Of a stretch of 64,000 bases of DNA, positions 1 through 9,210 are shown one piece after another. Under the pieces are notes generated by a model that worked only from the letters and a program-made list of their open reading frames with translations, made no database searches and was not told where the DNA came from. Position 1 is the stretch's first letter, and the number at the start of each line of letters is the position of its first letter. Where the stretch lies: NCBI GenBank assembly GCA_002708765.1, contig PAPD01000013.1, positions 189,142 to 253,141 of the forward strand, in the 5' to 3' direction. A program made the position numbers and the translations under genes. Source of the stretch: Gammaproteobacteria bacterium. GTDB taxonomy: Bacteria > Pseudomonadota > Gammaproteobacteria > Pseudomonadales > Azotimanducaceae.

Positions 1-389
1 GGGCCATAAAAATACGGTAATTTCCCTGCCTGGAAGAGAGAAGTCTTAAGAACCGAACCATCGCTAGAAATAAAAGCATCTTCGTTCCAATAAGCAATAA
101 CATCTCTTGGGAAAATTTCTAGCTCCCCTCCCTCTGACCATTTTTTCGTGAAGCTTACCTGACCAACCCAAGGCAAATCAGACAACGCCGATAAAATCTC
201 TTGAGGTTTTGATCCTATTTCAGACACTGAGAAAACCACGTCTTTTGCATCAGCATATTGATTCTCTGTTAGGTCACCAATTATCGACAAGGAACTTACA
301 GAAAACCGGTCTACAGAGAAGACAGTAAAAGACATACTAGCTAACAAAATCGAGCTCACCATCGTCACCTTTAAAAATCCTGTTCTCAT
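1..389 (-). CDS. ftsQ: Cell division protein FtsQ (N-terminal part; cut by window edge)
   Basis: About 129 codons are visible before the window ends. A hydrophobic segment near residues 8-28 would be the single membrane anchor, and the periplasmic part follows with a POTRA-like region and the FtsQ-typical stretch AYWNEDAFISSDG. FtsQ is the bitopic divisome protein that links early division proteins to FtsL/FtsB and FtsW/FtsI. Its ATG overlaps the murC stop codon as ATGA, so translation is probably coupled. No ddlB or murB lies between murC and ftsQ, unlike many gammaproteobacteria. The call rests on this motif plus position; the barrel-side beta domain is outside the window. Confidence 0.85.
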   Translation of the reverse strand, partial: MRTGFLKVTMVSSILLASMSFTVFSVDRFSVSSLSIIGDLTENQYADAKDVVFSVSEIGSKPQEILSALSDLPWVGQVSFTKKWSEGGELEIFPRDVIAYWNEDAFISSDGSVLKTSLFQAGKLPYFYG

Positions 390-1843
390 AGCGGCAACTT
401 CCTTTCTCCCCATCTTAGAGTCAAATCCCGCGCAATCCCCGCGGTTACTCCAGCTCCCTGCGTTATTACAATATCTCCTGAGCAAATAACATCCTCGAGC
501 AATATAGGAATTTCCTCAATTGAATCTACGAACTCGACGGATACAGATGTTTTTAATTTCAATTGGTTATAAAGGTCTTTGCTAGCAGCACCCTCTATAG
601 GTTTTTCTCCTGCGGCATAAGTCTCGAGCAAGAAAAGCTGGTCTACCCTGGAAAGAATATCAACAAAATTTTCGAACATCTCCATCGTGCGGGTATACCT
701 GTGCGGCTGATAAACCATGAGAATCCGCGAGTCAGGCCAACCTCCTCTCATGGCAGCAACAACTGACCGGACTTCATTTGGATGATGGCCATAGTCATCA
801 ACCAGCATGAAATCGCCGCCATCTAGAGAAAATTTTCCGTGCACCTGAAATCTTCTTGAGACCCCTTCAAAGGCCTCTAGGCCAGAAACAATATGTTGTG
901 AAGAAATACCTTCTTCTGAGGCCACAGCAATGGAAGCGAGCGCATTCTGAACGTTAACAGTGCCAGGCATGTTAAGCCTAATATTCGGAAAAACTTCTGA
1001 TGAATTTTTCTTGATCGCAACAAAACTAGATGAAAATCCTTCCTGTCGATATTCAATCGCCTGGTAATCTGCTTCATCATCAAAACCGTAAGTAACCAAA
1101 GGCCGGCTAACCTGAGACAGCATTGCTTTTACAACTGGATCATCGATACAGGCAATCAATAGCCCGTAGAAAGGCAGGTTATGGACAAATTTCAGGAATG
1201 CTTTCTGAAGCTTGTCAAAACTTCCTTCATAATTTGTAAGATGATCCCTATCAACATTTGTTAGCACAGATACCATAGGTTGAAGATGCAGAAAGGAAGC
1301 ATCACTCTCATCCGCTTCCGCTATCAAGTAACGCGAACCACCCAATTTAGCGTTACTTGCCGAGCTGTTTAAAAGACCGCCGATGATAAATGTAGGGTCC
1401 AAATCAGCTTTAGCGAATATGGAAGCGATTAAGCTGGTAGTCGTTGTTTTTCCATGTGTTCCGGCGACCGCTATTCCGTATCGATATCTCATCAGTTCCC
1501 CCAACATTTCTGCTCTGGGGACAACCGGAATTCGTCTGGAAATAGCTGCCATATATTCCGGGTTGTCTTCTGGAATCGCACTCGACACAACAACAACATC
1601 AGCATCAGCAATATGCACTGACTCATGTCCAATGGAAACCTTAACACCTAGCACACACAGTCTTTCCGTCACAGAGGTCGATTTGTTATCTGACCCTGAC
1701 ACTGAATAACCCTGATTAAACAAAACTTCGGCGATTCCACACATGCCAGCGCCACCAATCCCGACGAAATGAATTCGCTTTATGCGTCTCATCCCGGTAA
1801 GAGAAACATCAGACACGCGAACCCCCATATTTTTGGGTTCCAT
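386..1843 (-). CDS. murC: UDP-N-acetylmuramate--L-alanine ligase MurC
   Basis: This cytoplasmic ATP-dependent ligase adds L-alanine to UDP-MurNAc, the first amino-acid step of peptidoglycan synthesis. The N-terminal Rossmann motif HFVGIGGAGM lies near residues 25-34 and the Mur-ligase P-loop GTHGKTTTT near residue 130; DDYGHHPNE and QPHRYTRT are further family motifs. At 485 residues it has the usual length. The ATG at 1843 is preceded by GGAG at a seven-base spacing, although it overlaps the ftsW end by 35 bases; an inner ATG at 1792 is the alternative. In most gammaproteobacteria murG sits between ftsW and murC, but here the two genes overlap directly. Confidence 0.97.
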   Translation of the reverse strand: MEPKNMGVRVSDVSLTGMRRIKRIHFVGIGGAGMCGIAEVLFNQGYSVSGSDNKSTSVTERLCVLGVKVSIGHESVHIADADVVVVSSAIPEDNPEYMAAISRRIPVVPRAEMLGELMRYRYGIAVAGTHGKTTTTSLIASIFAKADLDPTFIIGGLLNSSASNAKLGGSRYLIAEADESDASFLHLQPMVSVLTNVDRDHLTNYEGSFDKLQKAFLKFVHNLPFYGLLIACIDDPVVKAMLSQVSRPLVTYGFDDEADYQAIEYRQEGFSSSFVAIKKNSSEVFPNIRLNMPGTVNVQNALASIAVASEEGISSQHIVSGLEAFEGVSRRFQVHGKFSLDGGDFMLVDDYGHHPNEVRSVVAAMRGGWPDSRILMVYQPHRYTRTMEMFENFVDILSRVDQLFLLETYAAGEKPIEGAASKDLYNQLKLKTSVSVEFVDSIEEIPILLEDVICSGDIVITQGAGVTAGIARDLTLRWGERKLPL

Positions 1844-2984
1844 TTCGCGTCTCCACCTCTATACGCAGCAGAATTGCAATCATCACTAGACAGACTACCA
1901 GGCTATTTCCTCCATAACTTATCAAAGGAAGAGTTATCCCTTTTGTCGGTAGCATCCCAAGATTGACTCCCAAATTAATGGCGGCCTGAACTCCCAGGAT
2001 AATTGATAACCCGTATGCCAGATTGGCGTGGAAATACATTGTTTGCCTCATAGCTAAATTCCCGATAGATAGTCCTCGGATAACTAATCCAAAGAAAAGA
2101 AAAACTACAACGGAAGCGCCAACAAAACCTAACTCCTCTCCAACAATAGAAAAGATAAAATCGGTATGCGCCTCCGGGAGAAAAAACAATTTCTGAATGC
2201 TATTACCCAGACCTAGCCCGAACCATTCTCCTCTGCCAAAGGCGATCAAAGCCTGGGTCAATTGATATCCACTACCGAAGGGATCATGCCATGGATCCGC
2301 AAAGGAGATTATTCTCTCTATTCTGTATGGCCGGACAACTGAAAAGACCATAATAAATATGAACGCGAATATTGCAAAAGGAAAGAAAAACCTAATGGGA
2401 GTTCCTGAAAGGAATATTACAGTAGCACTTGCAACAATTAATACGATGGATGCGCCAAAATCGGGCTGGCCAAGGAGGAGGAGAACCAACAAACCAAGAG
2501 ATATAACGGGAATGACAAAACTTATCCCGGACTCCTGGATTTCTTCTTTTCTGGTAGCCAAATACTTTGACAGATAGACGAGAAAGAACAATTTGACTAA
2601 CTCAGATCCCTGCAGGTTTATCGATCCTATTTGAATCCATCTCGTAGAACCATTAACTGCTTTACCAACACCGGGAATAAGAACCGCGACCAGCAGAAAT
2701 ATGGAAAGAAACAGAAACAGCCAACTGAAACGTCCCCAAATTTTTATAGGCAAACCCAAAACAAACAAAAAAGATATTAATCCGATCACAATGTACAGAT
2801 GATGAATAGTCGCAAGGTGAAGCGAGTTCCCATAGACTCGTGCACCTGTTTCCATGGAAGCCGAACCAACCATCACCGACCCGAAAAGCAAAAGAGCCAA
2901 TGCAATTCCAGACAATATAGGATCAACCGGACATTCGATATTTCCTACGAAACGGCCTTTAGTTTTCTTCATAGCGATGCTCAT
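1809..2984 (-). CDS. ftsW: Septal peptidoglycan glycosyltransferase FtsW
   Basis: A SEDS-family polytopic inner-membrane protein of 391 residues that polymerises lipid II at the division site together with FtsI. About ten hydrophobic segments are visible. SEDS signatures include NLQGSELVKL in the middle, FGRGEWFGLGLGNSIQKLFFLPEAHTDF split over the periplasmic loop, and the C-terminal KGITLPLISYGG. The start overlaps the murD stop by four bases, and the end overlaps murC, consistent with one translationally coupled operon. RodA is the close paralogue, but the dcw location settles the assignment. Confidence 0.96.
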   Translation of the reverse strand: MSIAMKKTKGRFVGNIECPVDPILSGIALALLLFGSVMVGSASMETGARVYGNSLHLATIHHLYIVIGLISFLFVLGLPIKIWGRFSWLFLFLSIFLLVAVLIPGVGKAVNGSTRWIQIGSINLQGSELVKLFFLVYLSKYLATRKEEIQESGISFVIPVISLGLLVLLLLGQPDFGASIVLIVASATVIFLSGTPIRFFFPFAIFAFIFIMVFSVVRPYRIERIISFADPWHDPFGSGYQLTQALIAFGRGEWFGLGLGNSIQKLFFLPEAHTDFIFSIVGEELGFVGASVVVFLFFGLVIRGLSIGNLAMRQTMYFHANLAYGLSIILGVQAAINLGVNLGMLPTKGITLPLISYGGNSLVVCLVMIAILLRIEVETRNGTQKYGGSRV

Positions 2985-4300
2985 GAAATTACCTGCTGAA
3001 CAGCTTCTCGGAAAACGTCACCTCTTTCTTCGAAATTATCAAACTGATCAGTGCTAGCACATCCCGGGGCAAGTAAAACCATATCTCCAGATTTCGAATT
3101 TTCATATGATCTGGAAACTGCTTCGTGAAGAGTTTGACAACTGATCGCGTCGCAAGGTGAAAACTCTCGCAAAATCTGGTCCTGATCATTGCCAATAACA
3201 AAGACAGAGTCCAGTAAAGGTGTTATTTGCTTTACTACTGAGTGAAAGTTAGATCCTTTGGTCTCCCCTCCAACGATTAAGTGTATTCTATGGTTCTTTG
3301 CCTGTCCCTCGACCGAAGCTAATAACGCTCCCGAATTAGTAGCCTTCGAATCATTTACAAATAATATGCCGTCCTTCTCTCCGACTAATTCACTGCGATG
3401 AGGCAACCCTTCAAAATCTCTTACGGCCCGGATGATTTCATCAAGCTCAATACCTAGAAGCCAACCTATAGCTATACTTGCCAAAACATTTTGAAGATTG
3501 TGATTGCCTTTCAGCTTTAATTGGCTCTCTGAAACCAGCTTCTCGGAACCGTGCATCAAAAAATATTCGTCTTCTTCTTTACGAATACCAAAATTCCCAA
3601 TCCCATCTTTTTGATCCGAACCGAAAGTTGCTATTTGTTCAAAATCCCGATGGACACGGTCAAGCAAAACACGATTTATTACAGCCTTCTTGCATTCCCT
3701 GTAAACCGATAATTTAGTCTTAAAATAAGCTGCCTGACTCTCATAGCGATCCAGATGATCATCAGATAAATTCAAGAGCACCGCTACTTCTGATTTTATT
3801 TTGGGAGCCAATTCGAGCTGAAAGCTTGATAACTCCAGCACAGCAAGGCATGGGTTAACACCTAGTGAGTCTAGAGCAGGTTCACCGATATTTCCTGCTA
3901 GCACTACATTCCTGAAGTGTTTCGACAAAATCAATTCGGTTAATTTTGATACCGTAGATTTTCCATTTGTTCCCGTTATTGCAATAATGGGGAACGTAGC
4001 GTTATTGCAAAATATTTCTATATCTCCATAAACCTTGACACCATTCCTGCGTGCTTCAGAAATTTTAGGATTAGATAAAGGAACCCCCGGGCTCAAATAA
4101 ATTTCCGATACTTCCTTCAGAGATAGGCTATTTATTCTTCTTATCTCTACTTCTGGTTTTATTTTATTCAGTTCGGACACGCAGGCGTTATTGGGATTGT
4201 CATCTAAGACCTTATAGTCAAGATTTCTTTCTGTAAGATATCTAGCGTAACTCAGCCCTGTCTTGCCAAGCCCTACAATCACCCTGGAATTTTTAGACAT
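2981..4300 (-). CDS. murD: UDP-N-acetylmuramoylalanine--D-glutamate ligase MurD
   Basis: Cytoplasmic ligase adding D-glutamate to UDP-MurNAc-L-Ala. The ATP-binding P-loop TGTNGKST is at residues 109-116, the central-domain motif LNLSDDHLDRY follows, and the C-terminal domain carries VNDSKATNSGA and LLAPGCASTDQFDNF, both typical of MurD. Length 439 is normal. Its start overlaps the murE end by eight bases, which leaves no room for murF and mraY, the genes that usually separate murE from murD. Otherwise it looks fully functional. Confidence 0.97.
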   Translation of the reverse strand: MSKNSRVIVGLGKTGLSYARYLTERNLDYKVLDDNPNNACVSELNKIKPEVEIRRINSLSLKEVSEIYLSPGVPLSNPKISEARRNGVKVYGDIEIFCNNATFPIIAITGTNGKSTVSKLTELILSKHFRNVVLAGNIGEPALDSLGVNPCLAVLELSSFQLELAPKIKSEVAVLLNLSDDHLDRYESQAAYFKTKLSVYRECKKAVINRVLLDRVHRDFEQIATFGSDQKDGIGNFGIRKEEDEYFLMHGSEKLVSESQLKLKGNHNLQNVLASIAIGWLLGIELDEIIRAVRDFEGLPHRSELVGEKDGILFVNDSKATNSGALLASVEGQAKNHRIHLIVGGETKGSNFHSVVKQITPLLDSVFVIGNDQDQILREFSPCDAISCQTLHEAVSRSYENSKSGDMVLLAPGCASTDQFDNFEERGDVFREAVQQVIS

Positions 4301-5747
4301 CTTCTAATCCTCCCAAAGCTCTGCTAATAACCTTGAAGTCCTCATAAGGAATCTTTTTAGAAGAAATTTCCTGAAATGCTTCCCGACCCTTTCCGGCAAT
4401 CAGTATCACGTCTTCTTGAGCTGCTTCGGAAATTGTTCGATGAATGGCCTTGCTTCTATCCAGTTCAGATCGATAATCCCCAAGAATCCCACTTGCTATA
4501 TCACGGATAATAGTTTCGGGATCCTCTTGGCGAGGGTTATCATTTGTCAAAATTATTTCGTCTGCGATATCGCTAGCAATTTTTCCCATTACTGAGCGCT
4601 TAGAGATATCGCGGTCACCACCACAGCCAAAAAGACAAATCAACTTACGATTCTTGTAGTGCTGACGAATAGCCGCAAGTGCTTGCTTTAATCCGTCAGG
4701 CGTGTGCGCATAGTCAAGAAATACCAATGGCTTGTCTTCCGCGGAAATCAGCTCCATTCTTCCTGAAACACAGGACACATGTTCCATCGCTTTCGAAATA
4801 TCTTTGCCGTCCCAACCCATCGAATTCAAGGTCGCCACCACCGCTAAGATATTTTCTACATTAAAATTTCCGAACAAAGGGATGTCTGCCGAGAAAACAA
4901 AACCAGCGCACGAGATTTCTAATAGCATTCCTTCCTCGTGAAAATCACTAGAGAGCAAATAAACATCAGCAGAACTAACCCGGCTATAGGTCCTTATATC
5001 CACAGAAGAAGGCAAACGCTTTAGCAAATCATGAGCAAAACCATCATCCAGGTTTATTACTGCTCTGTTAACAGATTTCATAGCGAAGAGGCGTGCCTTA
5101 GTACAACGATACGTCTCCATGCTGTCATGATAGTCCAAATGGTCTTGCGTTATATTTGTCAAAACCGCGATGTCCACCTCGGTGCCTGATAATCGATCTT
5201 GGTCGATGCCGTGAGAAGAGGCCTCCATAAATACGTATCCACAACCTACATCTAAGAGCTCTCTGAGAATTCGCTGAAGACTAACCGCATCAGGTGTAGT
5301 GAGTTCGGCATCTGAAAGTGTTTCTATTTCCCCATAACCCCTAGAACCAATCAGCCCGCACCGGAAACGCATACTGCTTGCTAGCTCTGCCAATATGTGA
5401 GTAACTGTAGTTTTTCCATTAGTACCAGTTACAGCAATGATTTCCATCTCGGCTGAAGGTTTCCTATAAAATCTTGACGCGTATTCGCCTACCCGTTCTC
5501 TAAGATTAGAAACCTTAAAAACGGGAACGTCTGATGCTACCTCGGCCTCGCACGGTTTCTCCGAGATAACAGCCACTGCTCCTTTTGACATCGCTTCGTT
5601 TATAAAATCTCTTCCATCATATTCGCTTCCCGATAGACAGATGAAGAGGTCTCCCTCATTGATTTTTCTGCTGTCTAACGAAATACCTCTAAATCGAATT
5701 TCAGGTAAATCCTCTTGGGGTGCAAGTTCTGTTAAGCACATCTCCAT
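4293..5747 (-). CDS. murE: UDP-MurNAc-tripeptide synthetase MurE (meso-DAP adding)
   Basis: Cytoplasmic ligase that adds the third residue of the peptide stem. The P-loop TGTNGKTT is at residues 107-114, and the DNPR motif at residues 403-406 is the known marker of enzymes selecting meso-diaminopimelate rather than lysine. At 484 residues the protein is of normal size. The ATG shares one base with the ftsI stop codon. Downstream it overlaps murD directly; in related bacteria murF and mraY come next. Confidence 0.97.
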   Translation of the reverse strand: MEMCLTELAPQEDLPEIRFRGISLDSRKINEGDLFICLSGSEYDGRDFINEAMSKGAVAVISEKPCEAEVASDVPVFKVSNLRERVGEYASRFYRKPSAEMEIIAVTGTNGKTTVTHILAELASSMRFRCGLIGSRGYGEIETLSDAELTTPDAVSLQRILRELLDVGCGYVFMEASSHGIDQDRLSGTEVDIAVLTNITQDHLDYHDSMETYRCTKARLFAMKSVNRAVINLDDGFAHDLLKRLPSSVDIRTYSRVSSADVYLLSSDFHEEGMLLEISCAGFVFSADIPLFGNFNVENILAVVATLNSMGWDGKDISKAMEHVSCVSGRMELISAEDKPLVFLDYAHTPDGLKQALAAIRQHYKNRKLICLFGCGGDRDISKRSVMGKIASDIADEIILTNDNPRQEDPETIIRDIASGILGDYRSELDRSKAIHRTISEAAQEDVILIAGKGREAFQEISSKKIPYEDFKVISRALGGLEDV

Positions 5748-7402
5748 CAGACCGAACCTTTTACTTCAGGGGGAACGTTTAAAATTCTGAGAGCAGCCTG
5801 CATAACGCGCGAAAATACTGGAGCGGCTACCGCTCCCCCACCGCTGCTAAGAGCTTGCGGATCATTGATCAGAACCACCGCAACTAACCTCGGCTGACTA
5901 ATCGGAGCCAACCCAGCAAAAAAAGCCAAATGATTAGTATCCTTGTAACCGCCTTTCCCCAACTTTCTCGCGGTGCCCGTCTTCCCTGCGACCTGGTATC
6001 CCCTAACAGCTGCTTTTCTTCCCGTTCCTTCATTTACGACCGCAACTAGCATTTGTTTTATTTGCTTAGCCACAGATTTGGAAAAAACCCTACTGGTATC
6101 TGAAACACTACCTCTGACAAGAACTAAATCTTTTTTCAAGCCATCATTAGCTATCGTCATATATGCGCTTGCAAGATGCGCGGGGGTCAAAGACAGACCG
6201 TATCCGTAAGCAAAAGTAGCCCTTTCGATATCATTCCAACGCCTGCGATAAGGAAGAGAACCATTTTGTTCTCCGGGAAAACCCGTAGAAAGAGGTTTCC
6301 CGAAACCAAGTCGTTGAAACAAATCCCACATATCATGCTCATCTATGTCTAGAGCGAGTTTGGAAATTCCTACCTGACTTGAATGAGCTATAATTTGACG
6401 GAGACTCAAGATGCCTCGGTCCAAGGGATCCTGGATATGCAGGCTTCCAATTTTTAACGCGCCAGGTGAGGTGTCAATAACTGAATCGGGCGAATACCTT
6501 CCACTCTCCAAGGCTGCAACTGCGGTAAACGGCTTAACCGTAGATCCAGGTTCGAACACATCGGTCAAGGCTCTATTCCTTGCCCTCTCAGGCTGATGAT
6601 TCCTATGACCCCGAAAATTCGGATTGTACGACGGCTGGTTTACCATCGCTAACACTTCCCCATTTGAGACATCTACAAGGACAACTGAGCCAGACTCCGC
6701 GTTAAATGATTGAACCGCAGACTTTAATTCTTTGTAAGCTAAATATTGAAGACGCATATCGATAGTCAGTTGAAGATTTTTTCCCGGCTCAGCATGAATC
6801 AAAAACTTCTCGTCTTTCACTATTTCTCTGTGTGCATCTCTTAAAAACTTTTTCTCTCCAGGTACTCCCGCAAGCCAACTATCATGGCTCAATTCCAGAC
6901 CTTCGATTCCTTTATCATCTGTATCTACAATTCCAACGACATGGGCAGCCACTTCGCCTGCCGGATAGAAACGCTTGAAAGTTCGATCGGCTTGAAGACC
7001 TTTTATTCCCGAGCTTAATAACTCCCTAGCCTTAGAAGGAGGCACATCACGCTTGAGATAATAACCTCGGCCCTTTATGTTTTCCTGCATTCTTTTCTTA
7101 AAAAACTCTTGATCCACTCCGAGATATTCGGTCAGTACCGAAAGGTCCTGATCAGCAGCAAGTAGCTGTTTCGGGTCAACATGTAATGAAAAGGCAGGGG
7201 TACTGATCGCCAAAGGCTTACCTAAACGATCTTGGATTATCCCACGATGAACACTAATTTCAGAAACCCCGATAGCTCTTTTATTGCCTTCCTCTTGCAG
7301 AAATTCTTTCTGGTCAAGGTTTAAAACAAGGAGTCTCGCGATAATCACCAGGACACAGATAAAAACACCGATCCCTACCAGATATGCTCTGACAAAATTC
7401 AT
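5747..7402 (-). CDS. ftsI: Septal transpeptidase FtsI (PBP3)
   Basis: Class B penicillin-binding protein, the transpeptidase partner of FtsW at the septum. A single N-terminal membrane anchor lies near residues 7-27 and the dimerisation domain follows. The catalytic serine motif STVK is at residues 287-290 and KTGT at 474-477. The second active-site motif, normally SxN, reads SSQ at residues 341-343 (Gln codon at 6374-6376), which is unusual. Length 551 is slightly below the E. coli protein (588), which is processed at the C-terminus. The start overlaps ftsL as ATGA. Confidence 0.96.
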   Translation of the reverse strand: MNFVRAYLVGIGVFICVLVIIARLLVLNLDQKEFLQEEGNKRAIGVSEISVHRGIIQDRLGKPLAISTPAFSLHVDPKQLLAADQDLSVLTEYLGVDQEFFKKRMQENIKGRGYYLKRDVPPSKARELLSSGIKGLQADRTFKRFYPAGEVAAHVVGIVDTDDKGIEGLELSHDSWLAGVPGEKKFLRDAHREIVKDEKFLIHAEPGKNLQLTIDMRLQYLAYKELKSAVQSFNAESGSVVLVDVSNGEVLAMVNQPSYNPNFRGHRNHQPERARNRALTDVFEPGSTVKPFTAVAALESGRYSPDSVIDTSPGALKIGSLHIQDPLDRGILSLRQIIAHSSQVGISKLALDIDEHDMWDLFQRLGFGKPLSTGFPGEQNGSLPYRRRWNDIERATFAYGYGLSLTPAHLASAYMTIANDGLKKDLVLVRGSVSDTSRVFSKSVAKQIKQMLVAVVNEGTGRKAAVRGYQVAGKTGTARKLGKGGYKDTNHLAFFAGLAPISQPRLVAVVLINDPQALSSGGGAVAAPVFSRVMQAALRILNVPPEVKGSV

Positions 7403-7701
7403 CTTAAGACTACCAGTTCGTCTGGCGAAGGAGATCGCATGGCAAGGTCTGCTTCAGCAACTTCAGTGATCCTGGAATAATCAGCCCATGCACCTCTTTC
7501 TAACATCAATTTTTCGTATTCATGGTCCAGATCATCTTCTTCCTTTTGGAGAATCTGGAGATCACGATATGCCTGCCTCATGTTATGAGCAGAAAAAGAT
7601 ACAAAGAACGCCGAGATCGCTAACGTAATAACGAGAATCCCTGCCGGCACCTGACGAGAAGAAAATAACCAGGATAGAAGGGCTGCACTTTCTTTTAACA
7701 T
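7399..7701 (-). CDS. ftsL: Cell division protein FtsL
   Basis: A 100-residue bitopic protein with a short cytoplasmic tail, one membrane segment near residues 18-36 and a heptad-like coiled coil (LQILQKEEDDLDHEYEKL) after it, the standard FtsL layout. FtsL forms the FtsQLB complex that activates FtsWI. Primary sequence is poorly conserved in this family, so the call depends on its place between rsmH and ftsI, its size and its topology. It overlaps rsmH by seven bases and ftsI by four. Confidence 0.9.
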   Translation of the reverse strand: MLKESAALLSWLFSSRQVPAGILVITLAISAFFVSFSAHNMRQAYRDLQILQKEEDDLDHEYEKLMLERGAWADYSRITEVAEADLAMRSPSPDELVVLR

Positions 7702-8627
7702 GGCATTTTTTCCGCTACACGCATAATAGCGCTTCTCGATCGCCTATTAACCTGGATTTCTTCTTCTGAAGCTTTAACGGGCTTTCCTACGATTTTTAGA
7801 GGTCTATAAATATCAGCGTCTTTAATTGGAAATTTTCTAGGGAAATCATCTCCGGTCGCTTTGACTTTAAAAAAATGTTTCACGATCCGGTCTTCTAGAG
7901 AATGAAAACTTATGACAACTATCCGCCCTCCCGAATTCATAAGGCCCACTACTTCTTCAAGGCACCGGGATAATTCATTTAATTCTTGATTAATCTGTAT
8001 TCGAATAGCCTGGAAAACTCGGGTTGCTGGATGCTTGTTTCTATCTATCGAAGGCACTGATTTAACAACAATATCTGAAAGATTTTTGGTAGTCTCAATA
8101 TCCGATGCATCTCTTGCAGCAATTAAGGCTCGAGAAATTCGTCGAGAAAATCGTTCTTCTCCATAATTCTTCAAGACGTGTTCAATTTCTTTTTCCGAAG
8201 CATCCCGAAGCCATTCAGCTGCTGTAGTCCCTTCACTAGAGTCAAATCTCATGTCGAGAGGTCCATTTAACTGAAAAGAAAAACCTCGAGCAGAATTATC
8301 CAGTTGTGGCGAAGATACCCCGAGATCTAGCAAGACGCCGTCAAGCCCTCTAAACTCATGTTTTTCTGTTAACTCCCTAATTTTTGAAAACCGACTATGC
8401 TCTACAACAACTCTCGAGTCATCCGTGAAAAAGTTTCTTGCATGACTAATTGCTTCAATATCTGCGTCCAAGACCAGCAAACGCCCAGCACTCGCCAGCT
8501 TTAACGCTATGGCTCTACTGTGGCCACCGCGGCCATAGGTGCAATCGACGTAAGAACCATCACAACGAGTAATAAGTGCCTTCACTGCTTCCTCAAGTAA
8601 AACAGCCTTATGGACATAATTTTCCAA
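7695..8627 (-). CDS. rsmH: 16S rRNA (cytosine(1402)-N4)-methyltransferase RsmH
   Basis: SAM-dependent enzyme that methylates C1402 in the decoding centre of 16S rRNA, formerly MraW. Visible motifs are YVHKAVLLEEAV at the start, the SAM-binding DCTYGRGGHSRAI, the conserved LDLGVSSPQLD, and VISFHSLEDRIVKHFF near the C-terminus. I place the start at a TTG (8625-8627) because AAGGA lies six to seven bases upstream and the result, about 310 residues, aligns with the family; a longer frame starts at 8678 inside mraZ. The mraZ stop is 10 bases upstream. Confidence 0.96.
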   Translation of the reverse strand: MENYVHKAVLLEEAVKALITRCDGSYVDCTYGRGGHSRAIALKLASAGRLLVLDADIEAISHARNFFTDDSRVVVEHSRFSKIRELTEKHEFRGLDGVLLDLGVSSPQLDNSARGFSFQLNGPLDMRFDSSEGTTAAEWLRDASEKEIEHVLKNYGEERFSRRISRALIAARDASDIETTKNLSDIVVKSVPSIDRNKHPATRVFQAIRIQINQELNELSRCLEEVVGLMNSGGRIVVISFHSLEDRIVKHFFKVKATGDDFPRKFPIKDADIYRPLKIVGKPVKASEEEIQVNRRSRSAIMRVAEKMPC

Positions 8628-8637
8628 TTTATTTCCT

Positions 8638-9090
8638 TTATAAAGAAAGCCCTGCCAGCTCATCTGGAATTCGAGCAACTTGGCCTTCTTCTACCCAAAT
8701 ATCTCGTTTATTAATCCAATCGGTTTCATCCCATAGTTCCATCTTTTTCCCCTGACCAATAAGCACTCCTTTTTTTTCTAGGTTTGCGTAAGATCTAAGC
8801 GGAGGGGGAAGCAAAACTCTTCCACTACCGTCCATCTGAACATCGGTCGCATGGCCAATTAATAGCCTCTGCACCCTTCGAGTGATTGCATTGAAACTAG
8901 GCAAAGCCTCTACTCTTCTTTGAATATCATCCCAGTCCGGACGAGGATAAATTAGCAAACATTTTTCTTCCGTATCTATCGTCACAACCATTTCTCCGCC
9001 ACAGTGGGCTCCTAGAAACTCGCGGAAACGAGAAGGAATCGCAAAACGACCCTTAACATCTACATTAATGTTCGTTACTCCTCTAAACAC
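8638..9090 (-). CDS. mraZ: Transcriptional regulator MraZ
   Basis: First gene of the division cluster. A 150-residue protein with two SpoVT/AbrB-like halves: FRGVTNINVDVKGRF at the N-terminus and QMDGSGRVLLPPPLR near residues 85-100, each containing the DxKGR / DxxGR signature. MraZ forms ring oligomers that bind direct repeats in front of its own operon and modulate dcw expression. The start is GTG at 9088-9090 with AGGAAG about seven bases upstream. A repeat array suited to be its operator lies about 80-120 bases upstream. Confidence 0.96.
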   Translation of the reverse strand: MFRGVTNINVDVKGRFAIPSRFREFLGAHCGGEMVVTIDTEEKCLLIYPRPDWDDIQRRVEALPSFNAITRRVQRLLIGHATDVQMDGSGRVLLPPPLRSYANLEKKGVLIGQGKKMELWDETDWINKRDIWVEEGQVARIPDELAGLSL

Positions 9091-9170
9091 TTTTTATCTT
9101 CCTTTCTTCGATATACAGACTCAAATGACATTCCAGAAATTCAAATGCGCAAAAGGTCATGTTGATGATA

Positions 9171-9210
9171 AATCCCCACATTATGACACTTTTATCCACT
9201 TTATTTCACC
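9171..9210 (-). promoter_or_regulatory. Ten-base-period direct repeats, probable MraZ operator
   Basis: Four GTG triplets on the minus strand occur at exact ten-base spacing (their complements CAC at 9177, 9187, 9197 and 9207 on the plus strand). The middle two units match the pattern AAAGTG(G/T)NNN and the last reads AATGTGGGG. Known MraZ boxes are direct repeats of TGGG- or AAAGTGK-type cores with a ten-base period in front of mraZ. The array begins right at the predicted transcription start, suitable for autoregulation. Binding is an inference. Confidence 0.7.
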
